Source: Planosporangium flavigriseum
GTDB taxonomy: Bacteria > Actinomycetota > Actinomycetes > Mycobacteriales > Micromonosporaceae
Assembly (NCBI RefSeq): GCF_011947225.1
Contig: NZ_JAATVW010000006.1
Location: 186,001-250,000, forward strand
Length of the DNA stretch: 64,000 bases
Direction: 5' to 3'
The notes beneath the pieces were generated by a model. The model did no database searches, was not told the DNA's origin, and saw only the letters and a program-made list of their open reading frames with translations. The position numbers and the translations under genes are program-made. Within the stretch, counting starts at the first letter, position 1, and every line of letters starts with the position of its first letter. Positions 35,534 to 43,932 of the stretch are shown here, piece by piece.

Positions 35534-36906
35534 CGGCGCGGGAGGACCAGGACAAGCTGGAGGCGCAGTTCGCGCAGTGGCGTCAGTACGTGCAGCGCCG
35601 CCGGGAACTGCTGCCGTCCGACGCCGACGAGCTCGAAGACCACCTCCGTGGTTCGGTCGACGAGCTCGTCGCGGCCGGCCTGAGCCCGGATGAGGCGTTC
35701 CTGGTCGCGGTCAAGCGGATGGGCAGCCTCGACGAGCTGTCTCGCGAGTTCGCCCGGGAGCATTCGGAACGGCTCTGGAAGCAGCTGGTGCTGACCGGTG
35801 AGACCGGCAGCCCGGTCGCGGACACGCGGTCGCGGCGGGACCTGTGGGCCATGGTCATCTGCGCGGCGGGCGCGGTGGCGTCCGTCAAGGCGCCAGCACT
35901 GTTCGGGCTGAGCTTCGAGGACGACAGCTCGTTCTACGCGCGGAACTTCACCCTGTTCGCGCTGCCCTGGCTGGCGGCGTTCCTGGCCTGGCGCCGTCAG
36001 GCCCGACGCCCGCTGATCGGGATACTGGTGGCGCTGTTCGCTCTCGGCGCCGTGGCGGGCAACGCCTACCCCCTGGCGGACAAGTCGCAGTCCGTGGTCG
36101 TCACCAGCATCCACCTCCCCATCGCCCTGTGGCTCGTGGTGGGTCTGGCCTATGTCGCCGACGACTGGCGCTCGTCCCGTCGACGCATGGACTTCATCCG
36201 CTTCACCGGCGAGTGGTTCATCTACTTCGTACTCATGGCCCTCGGCGGCGGCGTACTCTCCGCGTTCCTGTTCAACACCTTCAAGGCCATCGGGATCGTC
36301 CCGGAGGAGTTCATCTCGCATTGGCTCCTTCCCTGCGGCGCCACGGCCGCGGTCGTCGTGGCCGGGTGGCTCGTCGAGGCCAAGCAGAGTGTCGTCGAGA
36401 ACATCGCGCCGGTCCTCACGCGGCTGTTCACCCCGCTCTTCACGGCCGCCCTCCTCGCCTTCCTCGTCGCCGTCGTCTGGACCAGCCACGGCATCGACGT
36501 CGAGCGCGAAGCGCTGATCCTGTTCGACCTCCTGCTGGTCGTGGTGCTGGGGCTGCTGCTCTACTCGCTCTCGGCCCGCGATCCGCTGGCCCCGCCCGGC
36601 CTGTTCGACAAGCTCCAGCTCGCGCTCGTGGTAAGCGCGTTGGCCATCGACGTGCTGGTGCTGCTGGAGATCGCCGGGCGCATCACCGACGAATACGGCA
36701 GTACGCCAAACAGGGCGGCCGCGCTCGGCGAGAACGTCATCCTGCTGGTCAACCTCGCGTGGTCGGCGTGGCTCCTGCTGACCTTCATCCGTCGGCGCAC
36801 GCCGTTCGCGGCGCTCGAACGTTGGCAGACCGGCTACCTGCCGGTGTACGCCGCGTGGGCCTGGATCGTGGTCCTCGTCTTTCCTCCGTTGTTCAGCTAC
36901 GTCTGA
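35530..36906 (+). CDS. Multi-span membrane protein with permease-prefix-like domain
   Basis: A 458-residue protein. The first 80 residues form a soluble helical region (QFAQWRQYVQRRRELLPSDA, ELEDHLRGSVDELVAAGLSP, AVKRMGSLDELSREFAREHS), like the permease-prefix (HAAS-type) domains often found with PadR partners. About eleven hydrophobic helices follow (LWAMVICAAGAVASV, FALPWLAAFLAWRR, LFTAALLAFLVAVVW, LILFDLLLVVVLGLLLYSL). No ATPase is encoded nearby. The function is unknown; it is presumably the target of the PadR regulator with which it overlaps. Confidence 0.8.
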   Translation: MTAREDQDKLEAQFAQWRQYVQRRRELLPSDADELEDHLRGSVDELVAAGLSPDEAFLVAVKRMGSLDELSREFAREHSERLWKQLVLTGETGSPVADTRSRRDLWAMVICAAGAVASVKAPALFGLSFEDDSSFYARNFTLFALPWLAAFLAWRRQARRPLIGILVALFALGAVAGNAYPLADKSQSVVVTSIHLPIALWLVVGLAYVADDWRSSRRRMDFIRFTGEWFIYFVLMALGGGVLSAFLFNTFKAIGIVPEEFISHWLLPCGATAAVVVAGWLVEAKQSVVENIAPVLTRLFTPLFTAALLAFLVAVVWTSHGIDVEREALILFDLLLVVVLGLLLYSLSARDPLAPPGLFDKLQLALVVSALAIDVLVLLEIAGRITDEYGSTPNRAAALGENVILLVNLAWSAWLLLTFIRRRTPFAALERWQTGYLPVYAAWAWIVVLVFPPLFSYV

Positions 36907-37210
36907 CCGAGAAGGTCCACCACAAGGACACCAATGTCGCCCGCCCGCCCGGCGGTGTGACGGGCCTGTCGCAACGCTCGCGTGCCAAGCACGCACCTTC
37001 GGCCAGTCGTGCTCCGGGAGCGCGGATGGTCCTCCGCTGGCGTCCTCATCGGCACGAGCGCGCTTTGCGGCTACTTGCACCTACTCGGTCGGCGGCTGTT
37101 CCTGCTCTGCGGCTCCTGCTCTGCGGCGGCCTCCTCCTTGCGGTGTAGGAGGTGTCCGAGCGGGTACGAGCCGGGCGACAGGGTAGGCCCCGAAGACCGG
37201 CGGTGTGGTT
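36907..37210. other. Intergenic region with decayed sequence
   Basis: No convincing gene. A short frame of leucine/arginine-rich codons from 37026 lacks any support. A small imperfect duplication (ctgctctgcggc at about 37101 and 37113) is present. The region probably contains what is left of the missing body of the HTH gene whose start is at 37279. Confidence 0.4.
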
Positions 37211-37279
37211 GCGTGCGTCCAGGCGCAGCTCGCGTAACCGGGTGCCCAGCGCTTCCCGGGCCTGCCTGATGTTGGTCAA
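37211..37279 (-). pseudogene. Truncated XRE-family regulator, N-terminal fragment
   Basis: From a TTG at 37279 the frame reads TNIRQAREALGTRLRELRLD, the typical first helix of actinobacterial Scr1/WhiJ-like helix-turn-helix regulators. After about 23 codons the helix-turn-helix core expected next is absent, and unrelated Arg/Pro-rich sequence follows with no intact continuation in the other frames. The gene therefore looks truncated. It lies just downstream of the DUF6879 gene, a common partner of such regulators. Confidence 0.55.
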
Positions 37280-37288
37280 TGGGACTCT

Positions 37289-37816
37289 TTACACAGGGTG
37301 TTTGGCGATGAATTCGTCGCGGCTGACGGCGTAGTGCCAGGCGACGTCGCGCCATTGGCAGTGCCGCAGTACCTGGTCGGGGTCGGTGATGATTTCTGTA
37401 CCGAGGAGGCGGTCATCGTCGTCGAAGTGCAGGAGAGCGAGCCGCTGGGAGTCGAACAGCCAGACGTCGTGCTCCGGAAGACCCAGCTCCCGGTACCGGT
37501 TCCGCTCCATGTACCGGATGTCCTCGCCGGCTGCGTTGTTGTACTGCGCGCCGACGAGGCCGAACCGGGTGTAGTCGGAGAGCGGCACGGAAACGGCTCG
37601 CACCCGCATGAATCGCTTGCCGGCTGTTACCGCGTTCCTGACCGTGTCATGCCACGGCCGCCAGCGTCGCTCCGGGTCGGGCTCGCCCGCCAGGAACCTG
37701 CGAAGGTGTTCTTGTTCCGCGTTGACGTTGTACCGATCTCTGGTCTCGAAGCGGAACGCGGTGTGATCGAACGACGTGAACAGCTGGTCGAAATCCTCAT
37801 CGGTCAGCAGGTTCAT
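37289..37816 (-). CDS. DUF6879 family protein
   Basis: A 175-residue protein with the DUF6879 pattern: FDQLFTSFDHTAFRFETRDR, YNVNAEQEHLRRFLAGEPDP, AVTAGKRFMRVRAVSVPLSD, YTRFGLVGAQYNNAAGEDIR, DVWLFDSQRLALLHFDDDDR. Members are usually encoded next to XRE-type regulators in actinobacteria and may act as their partner in signalling; no mechanism is established. It follows a small protein gene by 5 nt. The associated regulator downstream is only a fragment here. Confidence 0.85.
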   Translation of the reverse strand: MNLLTDEDFDQLFTSFDHTAFRFETRDRYNVNAEQEHLRRFLAGEPDPERRWRPWHDTVRNAVTAGKRFMRVRAVSVPLSDYTRFGLVGAQYNNAAGEDIRYMERNRYRELGLPEHDVWLFDSQRLALLHFDDDDRLLGTEIITDPDQVLRHCQWRDVAWHYAVSRDEFIAKHPV

Positions 37817-37821
37817 TCTGG

Positions 37822-38019
37822 TCAGTCCCGAGGTGCGAATCGCAGCAGTTCCTTCGGGATCTCGACGAATCCCTCGCCGTCCAGGACGTCACGTAGGCCA
37901 GCCAGTGCTTCCAGGTCAGTGACGAGATCGCCCTGCACCACGTAGGTGTCTCGGTCGGTGGCGTACAGCGTCGGACAACTGCCACCGTCCGAGGTGCTGC
38001 CAAGGAACGTCAGTCGCAT
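37822..38019 (-). CDS. Small conserved protein upstream of DUF6879
   Basis: A 65-residue acidic protein: RLTFLGSTSDGGSCPTLYAT, DRDTYVVQGDLVTDLEALAG and VEIPKELLRFAP. The combination with DUF6879 and an XRE regulator is typical of actinobacterial WhiJ-like loci, where proteins of this size occur without known function. The ATG at 38019 starts the conserved part and has GAGAGGTGAGGGCA upstream. It is co-transcribed with the DUF6879 gene. Confidence 0.7.
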   Translation of the reverse strand: MRLTFLGSTSDGGSCPTLYATDRDTYVVQGDLVTDLEALAGLRDVLDGEGFVEIPKELLRFAPRD

Positions 38020-38237
38020 TGCCCTCACCTCTCGAACGTTTCTTGAAGTTGCGGACACCCCATGCTGGGGCCCGCCCGGGACCGCCGTCGACGATGCCTA
38101 TGACTCTTGCCAGATAGTGCGATGCGCAGGGCTGCGGTTGTGCGGAATTCCCACGGCCAGATCTGGCACCGACGGGTTTCGGAATTTCGAGCAATTTGTT
38201 GGAGGTGCTGCACTGGGTACCCATACGGTCGCCAGCT

Positions 38238-38456
38238 ATGGAACCGGTCGACATCGCCCGTATCAAGGCAACTCATAAACCCCGGCCGTGGTGGCGGGCG
38301 TGTCGCGTGACGACCGGCTGTACCTGTGGCGCGAAGCGCTGGCCATGCGACGCGCTGCTGGTCGCGCGGGACGCGGAGAGCCGTGCCAACCAACCCAACG
38401 TCGAGGCGCGGGTACGGGTGATCATCAATCGTAAGTACGGACGGTACCCGTCGTGA
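38238..38456 (+). CDS. Small Cys-containing basic protein
   Basis: A 72-residue protein with MEPVDIARIKATHKPRPWW and RACRVTTGCTCGAKRWPCDA (C-x5-C-x-C-x5-C), which could bind a metal. It is divergent from the DUF6879 pair across 218 nt and its stop overlaps the next start (GTGA). Proteins of this kind accompany XRE/DUF397/DUF6879 loci in actinobacteria, and their role is unknown. The in-frame ATG at 38196 is an alternative start. Confidence 0.55.
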   Translation: MEPVDIARIKATHKPRPWWRACRVTTGCTCGAKRWPCDALLVARDAESRANQPNVEARVRVIINRKYGRYPS

Positions 38457-38680
38457 GTGGACTTCACGTACCGATGCGGCCGGCCTGGACGTGTGCCGCC
38501 TGTGGGATGGACTGGCCCTGCCCCACGAAGCGAAGTCAGCTTGCTGCCGAGTACGACCGGGCCCGCACGAGCTTGGCGCTGGTGATGGCTGGGTACTTCG
38601 TCGAGGCGGCCGAGGACCTGCCGCTACGCGGCTGCGGCGAGATGTACATCCGTTTCGCCGGCGGAGAGGTTCGCCCTTGA
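38453..38680 (+). CDS. Small Cys-containing protein, WhiJ-locus type
   Basis: A 75-residue protein with RPAWTCAACGMDWPCPTKRS (C-x2-C-x5-C) followed by a helical part QLAAEYDRARTSLALVMAGY and LPLRGCGEMYIRFAG. Close relatives in actinobacteria are often labelled flavin reductase without support; I see no flavin-binding motif. It begins with a GTG overlapping the previous gene's stop; the ATG at 38474 is an alternative. Confidence 0.6.
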   Translation: MSGLHVPMRPAWTCAACGMDWPCPTKRSQLAAEYDRARTSLALVMAGYFVEAAEDLPLRGCGEMYIRFAGGEVRP

Positions 38681-38683
38681 CCC

Positions 38684-39247
38684 TTACCGCACCGGGCGGT
38701 CCAGATCCGTACCGTCCGCGATGTCCTCGCACGCCACCGTCACCACCCGGTCCGGATTAGCGAGCAGGTACGCACGCGCGCCGACGTCACCCACCGCGAG
38801 CGCGGAGACCCCGGCCCAGTGCTCCCGGCCGAGCAGCACCGGGTGGCCCCGCTCGCCGTGGTAGGTCGCGATCACCAGTGCGCCGGGGTCACTGAGCGCC
38901 GCCACCCGCTGTACCGCCGACGCGGTGACGCCGGGCGTGTCGACCAGCAGGACCACCGTGGCCTGCGCCGACGTGCCCGCGAGCGCGTCGAGCCCGGTCC
39001 GCAGCGACGAACCCATGCCGCCGCCCCAGTCGGGATTCGTGACGGTTAGCGCTCCGGCCAGGTCGGCCCGGGCCCGTACCTCATCGGCGGCGGCGCCGAG
39101 CACCACCACGACCGGGTCGCACCCGGCCGCGCGTAGCGTCGCCAGGCCGTGCTCGACCAGCAGCCGTCCGTCGCGTTCGACGAGCGCCTTCGGCATCCCG
39201 TACCGCCGCCCCGCACCGGCCGCGAGCAGCAGGCCACCGGTTCTCAC
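38684..39247 (-). CDS. MobA-like NTP transferase (Mo-cofactor cytidylyltransferase type)
   Basis: A 187-residue nucleotidyltransferase with the signature GGLLLAAGAGRRYGMPKALV, then VVVVLGAAADEVRARAD, DWGGGMGSSLRTGLDAL and VVLLVDTPGVTASAVQRV. These are the motifs of MocA/MobA-like enzymes, which attach CMP or GMP to molybdopterin. The Mo-hydroxylase encoded 11 kb away would need the cytosine dinucleotide form, so MocA-type activity is the likely role (inference). Start is a GTG at 39247 with GGAGG about 10 nt upstream. Confidence 0.8.
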   Translation of the reverse strand: MRTGGLLLAAGAGRRYGMPKALVERDGRLLVEHGLATLRAAGCDPVVVVLGAAADEVRARADLAGALTVTNPDWGGGMGSSLRTGLDALAGTSAQATVVLLVDTPGVTASAVQRVAALSDPGALVIATYHGERGHPVLLGREHWAGVSALAVGDVGARAYLLANPDRVVTVACEDIADGTDLDRPVR

Positions 39248-39358
39248 CGAGCTCGCACCTCCGTGGACGGTATACGGGGTTTGGTCGCTTGCCGCGAGGC
39301 TAGTGGGGTGCGGTGCCCGCGGGGGCACGTCCCGCGTCACCAACCGAGGGGAACGTCT

Positions 39359-40549
39359 ATGAACCCTGGAGACCCGACGACTCCCGCAGACCCACGGCCA
39401 CCGATGAACCCTACCGGCAGGCGGGTATTTCCCCCGAGGCGGTCTCCACTGTGGGCCAGGCTGTTGGTGCTCATCGGCGCGATACTGCTGACGGTCAGCG
39501 CCGTGGTGATCCTGGGCGGCAGGTATCTGCTGACCCAGTACTCCCGTGAACTCAACGTGGAGAACCTGCTGGGTGACGCGGTGGCCACCGACAACCACGG
39601 TCGGGGGTCCCTTCAAGGGCCTATCAACATATTGCTGGTCGGCCTGGATGAGCGGCCGGGTGGAAATCCCGACGACGGCGTCCGCGCCGACTCGATCATT
39701 ATCGTGCACATTCCGGCCAGCCACGATCAGGCGTACCTGCTCTCCGTCCCGCGCGACGCGCTGACCACCATGCCGGCGTACCCGAAGACCGGGTACGCGG
39801 GGGGCGAGGACAAGGTGAACGCGGCCTTCCAGTACGGCTCCCAGGACGGGGGAGGGCGCGGGGGAGGGTTTGAGCTGCTCGCCATGACGGTCAAGCGGCT
39901 CACCGGCGTCTCCTTCAACGGCGGCGCGCTCGTCAACTTCGCCGGCTTCCAGTCGCTGGTGTCCGCGCTCGGCGGGGTCGACATGTGTGTCGACGAGACG
40001 GTCGTCTCCGTGCACGTCGGCGTCGACGCCGACGGCAACGCCCGGGTGCCGTACGACCTCACCGACGGTGGGCCGGTGCCCGTCCCCGGAGTCACGGCCC
40101 AGGTGTACAAGCCGGGTTGCCAGCACCTGGCTGCCTGGCAGGCGCTGGACTACGTACGCCAGCGCGAGTTGCTCCCCGATGGTGACTACGGTCGGCAACG
40201 GCACCAGCAGCAGTTCCTGCAGGCGGTTCTCAAAAAGGCCGGCAGCGCGGGGATCGCGGCCAACCCCGTCAAGCTCGACGCCGTCATCCGCGCGGCCGGG
40301 CCGGCGCTGACCTTCGACCCCGGCGGTGTCTCCATCGCAACCTGGCTGGACACGCTCAAGCACGTCCGGGCCAACAAGACGACCCTGATCAAGACCAACG
40401 GCGGTGCGTTCAACTCGACGGAGGTCAATGGCCAGTCGGTCGAGCTCCTCAGCGATCTGAGTCTGACGCTGTTCCAGCATCTCCGTCGCGACGCGGTGGG
40501 CGTGTTCGTCGCCGCCCATCCGGACTGGGTCGCCTCCGGTGCCTCATGA
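39359..40549 (+). CDS. LytR-CpsA-Psr (LCP) family protein
   Basis: A 396-residue membrane-anchored protein with a short Pro-rich cytoplasmic start, one helix (LWARLLVLIGAILLTVSAVV) and an extracellular LCP domain: INILLVGLDERPGG, VRADSIIIVHIPASHDQAYL, SVPRDALTTMP, ALGGVDMCVDETV and YVRQRELLPDGDYGRQRHQQ. LCP enzymes transfer polymers from undecaprenyl pyrophosphate carriers to peptidoglycan, and the Arg/Asp residues in these motifs bind the pyrophosphate. Two Cys (DMCVD, PGCQHL) may pair. The stop codon is already within a strong palindromic terminator. Confidence 0.9.
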   Translation: MNPGDPTTPADPRPPMNPTGRRVFPPRRSPLWARLLVLIGAILLTVSAVVILGGRYLLTQYSRELNVENLLGDAVATDNHGRGSLQGPINILLVGLDERPGGNPDDGVRADSIIIVHIPASHDQAYLLSVPRDALTTMPAYPKTGYAGGEDKVNAAFQYGSQDGGGRGGGFELLAMTVKRLTGVSFNGGALVNFAGFQSLVSALGGVDMCVDETVVSVHVGVDADGNARVPYDLTDGGPVPVPGVTAQVYKPGCQHLAAWQALDYVRQRELLPDGDYGRQRHQQQFLQAVLKKAGSAGIAANPVKLDAVIRAAGPALTFDPGGVSIATWLDTLKHVRANKTTLIKTNGGAFNSTEVNGQSVELLSDLSLTLFQHLRRDAVGVFVAAHPDWVASGAS

Positions 40550-40597
40550 TCGTGGAGACTTTTCCGTGCTGGAACACGGAAAAGTCTCCGTGATCAT
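40546..40597. terminator. 52-bp palindrome, bidirectional terminator
   Basis: Arms of about 23 bp, with GGAGACTTTTCCGTG facing CACGGAAAAGTCTCC around a 6-nt loop, overlap the stop codons of the convergent LCP and ROK genes. The AT-rich centre flanked by GATC is unlike local sequence and may represent a dispersed family of palindromes. Confidence 0.8.
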
Positions 40598-41799
40598 GGG
40601 AGTAACGGGTCCTTCAGCAGCGGCTCGAACGCCACCTCGGCGGCACCGAGCAGCGCCGCGTCGTCGCCGAGCAGCGGGGTCCGCAGCCGTACGTGCTCCC
40701 GGCACGCCGGCAGGCCGTTGCGGTTGAGGCGGCTGCGTACCTGCGCGGCGGCGGCCAGGTACACCTCCCGCAGGCTGCCGCCGAAGATGACCATCTCGGG
40801 ATTGAAGATGTTGACCAGGTTGGCGACGCCGAACCCGAGCCAGTCGCCGACCTGCCGGATCGCGTTCTGCGCGACGGCGTCCCCGCGCGCGGCGGCGTCC
40901 ACCACGGCGGCGACGAGTTCGCGACCGTACCCGTCGCGCGCCGCCGCCCGTAGCAGGGCAGCCTCGCCCACCTCGGTCTCCCAGCAGCCGCGCGCCCCGC
41001 ACCCGCAGGGGCTGCCGGCCGGGTTGACGACCATGTGGCCGACCTCGCCGCCGTAGCCGCCGTGCCCCGTCATCGGCCGGCCGCCGGCGATGATGCCGCC
41101 GCCGATTCCGGCGTCGCCGTGCAGGTACACGAGGTTGTCGCAGCCGACCGCGGCGCCGCGGGTGTGCTCGGCGAGGGCCCGCAGGTCGGCGCCGTTTCGG
41201 ATGGTCACCGGCCGGTCGGGTCCGAGTACCTTCGCCAGGGTTTCGCCCAGCGGCTCGTCGACCCATCCGACGTGCGGGGCGAGCCGGACCAGGCCGTCCT
41301 CGCGTCGCACCATCGCGGACACGGCCGCGCCGCTGCCGATGTAGCGGGCGCCGGGCGGGATTGATCGCTGCATCGCGCGGACGGCGTCGGCCAGGGGCGC
41401 GACGACCTCGACCGGTGGCAGTTCGCCGCGCGGGCGCGGAGTGTCGCGGCGGTCGAGGATGACTCCGCCCAGCCCGACCCGGGCGGCGGTGATCCGGTCG
41501 GCCTCGATGGTGAACGCGAACACGTACGCGGCCGGCTCGGGTCGGACGACCAGCGACGGTCGGCCGGCCCTGCCGCGGTCGCGGGGCAGTTCCTCGAGGA
41601 TCAGCCCGGCGGCTGCGAGGTCTGCGGTGAGCGCCCCGATGGTGCTGCGGTTGAGGCCCAGGTTGGTGGTGAGCTCTGCGCGCGAGGTGGGCCCTCGTAG
41701 GTGGACGTAGCGCAGCAGCGCGCCCAGGTTGAGCCGGCGAATCTCGTCCTGGCTCGGTCCGGTGCGCAGCCCCTGCTCCGAGTCCCGGGCGCCGCTCAT
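40594..41799 (-). CDS. ROK-family transcriptional regulator (XylR-like)
   Basis: A 401-residue repressor. The N-terminal winged helix (LGALLRYVHLRGPTSRAELT, NLGLNRSTIGALTADLAAAG) is followed by a ROK sugar-binding fold with LHGDAGIGGGIIAGG and the zinc motif CGCGARGCWE. ROK regulators bind a sugar or sugar phosphate and control the neighbouring transporter. Here it is the last gene of the sugar ABC operon and overlaps the permease gene by 4 nt, so it likely represses its own operon. A matching inverted repeat lies upstream of the first gene of the operon at 45186-45204. Confidence 0.9.
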   Translation of the reverse strand: MSGARDSEQGLRTGPSQDEIRRLNLGALLRYVHLRGPTSRAELTTNLGLNRSTIGALTADLAAAGLILEELPRDRGRAGRPSLVVRPEPAAYVFAFTIEADRITAARVGLGGVILDRRDTPRPRGELPPVEVVAPLADAVRAMQRSIPPGARYIGSGAAVSAMVRREDGLVRLAPHVGWVDEPLGETLAKVLGPDRPVTIRNGADLRALAEHTRGAAVGCDNLVYLHGDAGIGGGIIAGGRPMTGHGGYGGEVGHMVVNPAGSPCGCGARGCWETEVGEAALLRAAARDGYGRELVAAVVDAAARGDAVAQNAIRQVGDWLGFGVANLVNIFNPEMVIFGGSLREVYLAAAAQVRSRLNRNGLPACREHVRLRTPLLGDDAALLGAAEVAFEPLLKDPLLP

Positions 41800-43061
41800 C
41801 GCAGACCAGCCGCGGCGGCCCGCCGGCGGGAGAGAGCGTCCACACCGGCGGCGAGCAACAGTACCCCGCCGGTGAAGGCGTACTTGATCCCGGCGTCGAC
41901 CCCCATCAACCCCATGCCGTTCTCGATCACCGCCATGACCGCGCCGCCGAGGACGGCGTCGACGATCCGGCCCTTGCCGCCGAACAGGCTCGTGCCGCCG
42001 ATGACGGCCGCGCCGACCGCGTACAGCAGGACCGTGCTGCCGCCCGTGTTCGGGTCGACCGAGTTGGCCCGGGACGCGGCGATGATGCCGCCGACCGCGG
42101 CCATCGTCGAGCCGATGACGAACACCGAGATGCGGATGCGGTCGACGTTGATGCCGGCGCGGCGGGCGGCTTCCCGGTTACCGCCGACGGCGTAGACGTG
42201 CCGGCCGTAGGCGGTGCGGTTCAGCACGAACGTCCACAGCACGGCGATGAGGCCGAGGATCAGCACGATGACGGGTACGCCCCGTACCGACGCCGCGATC
42301 GGGTTGATGCTGCGCTCGAGGTTGAGGACGTACACGGCCGCGCCCCCGATGACGGCGAGCGTGCCGACCCGGACGGCGACCACCGACAGCGGGTCGGCGG
42401 CGAGCCCGCGTCCGGCCCGGTTGCGTCGGCGCACGAGCTGCGCCGCGGTGAAGCCGGCGACCGCGACGACCAGCAGCGCCCAGCCAACGGCCGGGGGCAG
42501 TTTGCCGGTGGCGTTGATCGCCATGATGGCCGGGTCCGTCACCGGAATGTTCTTGCCGCTCTCGACGAGCAGGAGCAGGACGCCCTGGAAGGCGAGGAAC
42601 CCGGCCAGGGTGACAACGAACGACGGGATGCCGACCTTGGTGACGAGGAACCCGATGAGCACGCCGATCACGACACCGGTGACGAGCGCGGCCAGGATCG
42701 CGACGTACCAGGGCGCGTGGTGCTTGGTGAGCAGCACCGCGAGGACCGCGGCGCACACGCCGCTGGCGAACCCGGCCGACAGGTCGATCTCGCCGAGCAG
42801 CAGGACGAAGACGAGGCCCATCGCGATGGCGGTGATCGCCGCGGCCTGGGTGAACAGGTTCGCGAAGTTGATCGTACTGAAGAAGACCGGCCGCGCGATC
42901 CCGAAGCCGAGGCACAGCACGATCAGGCCGAGCACCGCCGGCAGGGAGCCCATGTCGCCGCCGCGGACACGGGCGGCGTAGTTGCGGGTGTACGTCGACA
43001 GCGACGCCGGGCGCTGCTCGATCTCGCTGGACGGCTGGGTCGCGGAGGCGACAGCGCTCAT
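41796..43061 (-). CDS. Sugar ABC transporter permease (XylH/RbsC type)
   Basis: A 421-residue inner-membrane protein with about ten helices (VLGLIVLCLGFGIARPVFFS, AITAIAMGLVFVLLLGEIDL, VLAALVTGV-type and ISVFVIGSTMAAVGGIIAA) and the BPD_transp_2 family core EIDLSAGFASGVCAA, VTKVGIPSFVVTLAG, GGNREAARRAGINVDRIR. The length and extra central helices match XylH better than RbsC. It forms the channel for the sugar bound by the lipoprotein encoded first in the operon. It overlaps both neighbours by 4 nt. Confidence 0.9.
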   Translation of the reverse strand: MSAVASATQPSSEIEQRPASLSTYTRNYAARVRGGDMGSLPAVLGLIVLCLGFGIARPVFFSTINFANLFTQAAAITAIAMGLVFVLLLGEIDLSAGFASGVCAAVLAVLLTKHHAPWYVAILAALVTGVVIGVLIGFLVTKVGIPSFVVTLAGFLAFQGVLLLLVESGKNIPVTDPAIMAINATGKLPPAVGWALLVVAVAGFTAAQLVRRRNRAGRGLAADPLSVVAVRVGTLAVIGGAAVYVLNLERSINPIAASVRGVPVIVLILGLIAVLWTFVLNRTAYGRHVYAVGGNREAARRAGINVDRIRISVFVIGSTMAAVGGIIAASRANSVDPNTGGSTVLLYAVGAAVIGGTSLFGGKGRIVDAVLGGAVMAVIENGMGLMGVDAGIKYAFTGGVLLLAAGVDALSRRRAAAAGLR

Positions 43062-43849
43062 GACTCCACTCCGTTCACGGACTCGGTGCCGCTCGGTGCC
43101 AGCCCCAGCTCACCGCTGCGGCCGGCGGTGATCAGCTCCACGACCTGGGCGTGGGTGACGTCGGTCGCCTTGACCTGGGCGGCCATCCGGCCCAGGTACA
43201 TCGCGGCGATGCGGTCAGAGACGGCGAAGACGTCGTTCATGTTGTGTGAGATCAGGACGACCGCGTGGCCGGTGTCCGCCAGGCGGCGGAGCAGTTCCAG
43301 GACGTTGGCGGTCTGCGCGACGCCGAGCGCGGCGGTGGGCTCGTCGAGGATGACGACCTTGCTGTTCCACAGCACGGCCTTGGCGATCGCCACGGTCTGG
43401 CGCTGGCCTCCGGACAGGCTGGCCACCAGTTGGCGTACGGACGTGACGGTGCGTACCGAGAGGCTGGTCAGGGTCTCGCTGGCCAGCTGCTCCATGGTGA
43501 CCTCGTCCAGCACGATGCCGTTGCGGCGCTCCCGGCCCAGGAACATGTTCTGGACGACGTCGAGGTTGTCGCAGAGGGCGAGGTCCTGGTAGACGATCTC
43601 GACGCCGAGGCTCGCGGCGTCGCGGGGGGAGTGGACCGTGACCGGGTTGCCGTCGAAGTAGTACTCGCCGGAGTCGATCGGGTGGATCCCGCTGAGGCAC
43701 TTGACCAAGGTGGACTTGCCGGCGCCGTTATCGCCGACGAGGGCGGTCACCTCACCGGGGTAGATGGCGAAGTCGACGTCGCGCAGGACCTGTACGGGGC
43801 CGAAGCTTTTGTTGATCCCTCGCACTTCCAGCAGGGGAGTGGCGGTCAC
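43058..43849 (-). CDS. Sugar ABC transporter ATP-binding protein
   Basis: A 263-residue ATPase with one nucleotide-binding domain: Walker A LVGDNGAGKSTLVKCLSG, Q-loop in VEIVYQDLALCDNL, signature SLSGGQRQTVAIAKA and Walker B VVILDEPTAAL, followed by the H-loop in LISHNMNDVF. E. coli XylG has two such domains in tandem; single-domain proteins are common in the actinobacterial and Frc/Xyl-like systems, so a homodimer is expected. The start is ATG 43849, with the binding-protein gene 83 nt upstream. Confidence 0.92.
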   Translation of the reverse strand: MTATPLLEVRGINKSFGPVQVLRDVDFAIYPGEVTALVGDNGAGKSTLVKCLSGIHPIDSGEYYFDGNPVTVHSPRDAASLGVEIVYQDLALCDNLDVVQNMFLGRERRNGIVLDEVTMEQLASETLTSLSVRTVTSVRQLVASLSGGQRQTVAIAKAVLWNSKVVILDEPTAALGVAQTANVLELLRRLADTGHAVVLISHNMNDVFAVSDRIAAMYLGRMAAQVKATDVTHAQVVELITAGRSGELGLAPSGTESVNGVES

Positions 43850-43932
43850 GGGATTCCCTTCCGTGATTCGGTACGGTGGCGGCGCCGGTCCGGCGCCGCC
43901 ACCGCGCTAGCGGATCTGCTACTTGACGCGCG

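Noticed and set aside
37026-37149. Leu/Arg-rich small frame between the PadR operon and the DUF6879 locus
   Set aside because: No ribosome-binding site and no recognisable sequence; composition fits noncoding DNA.
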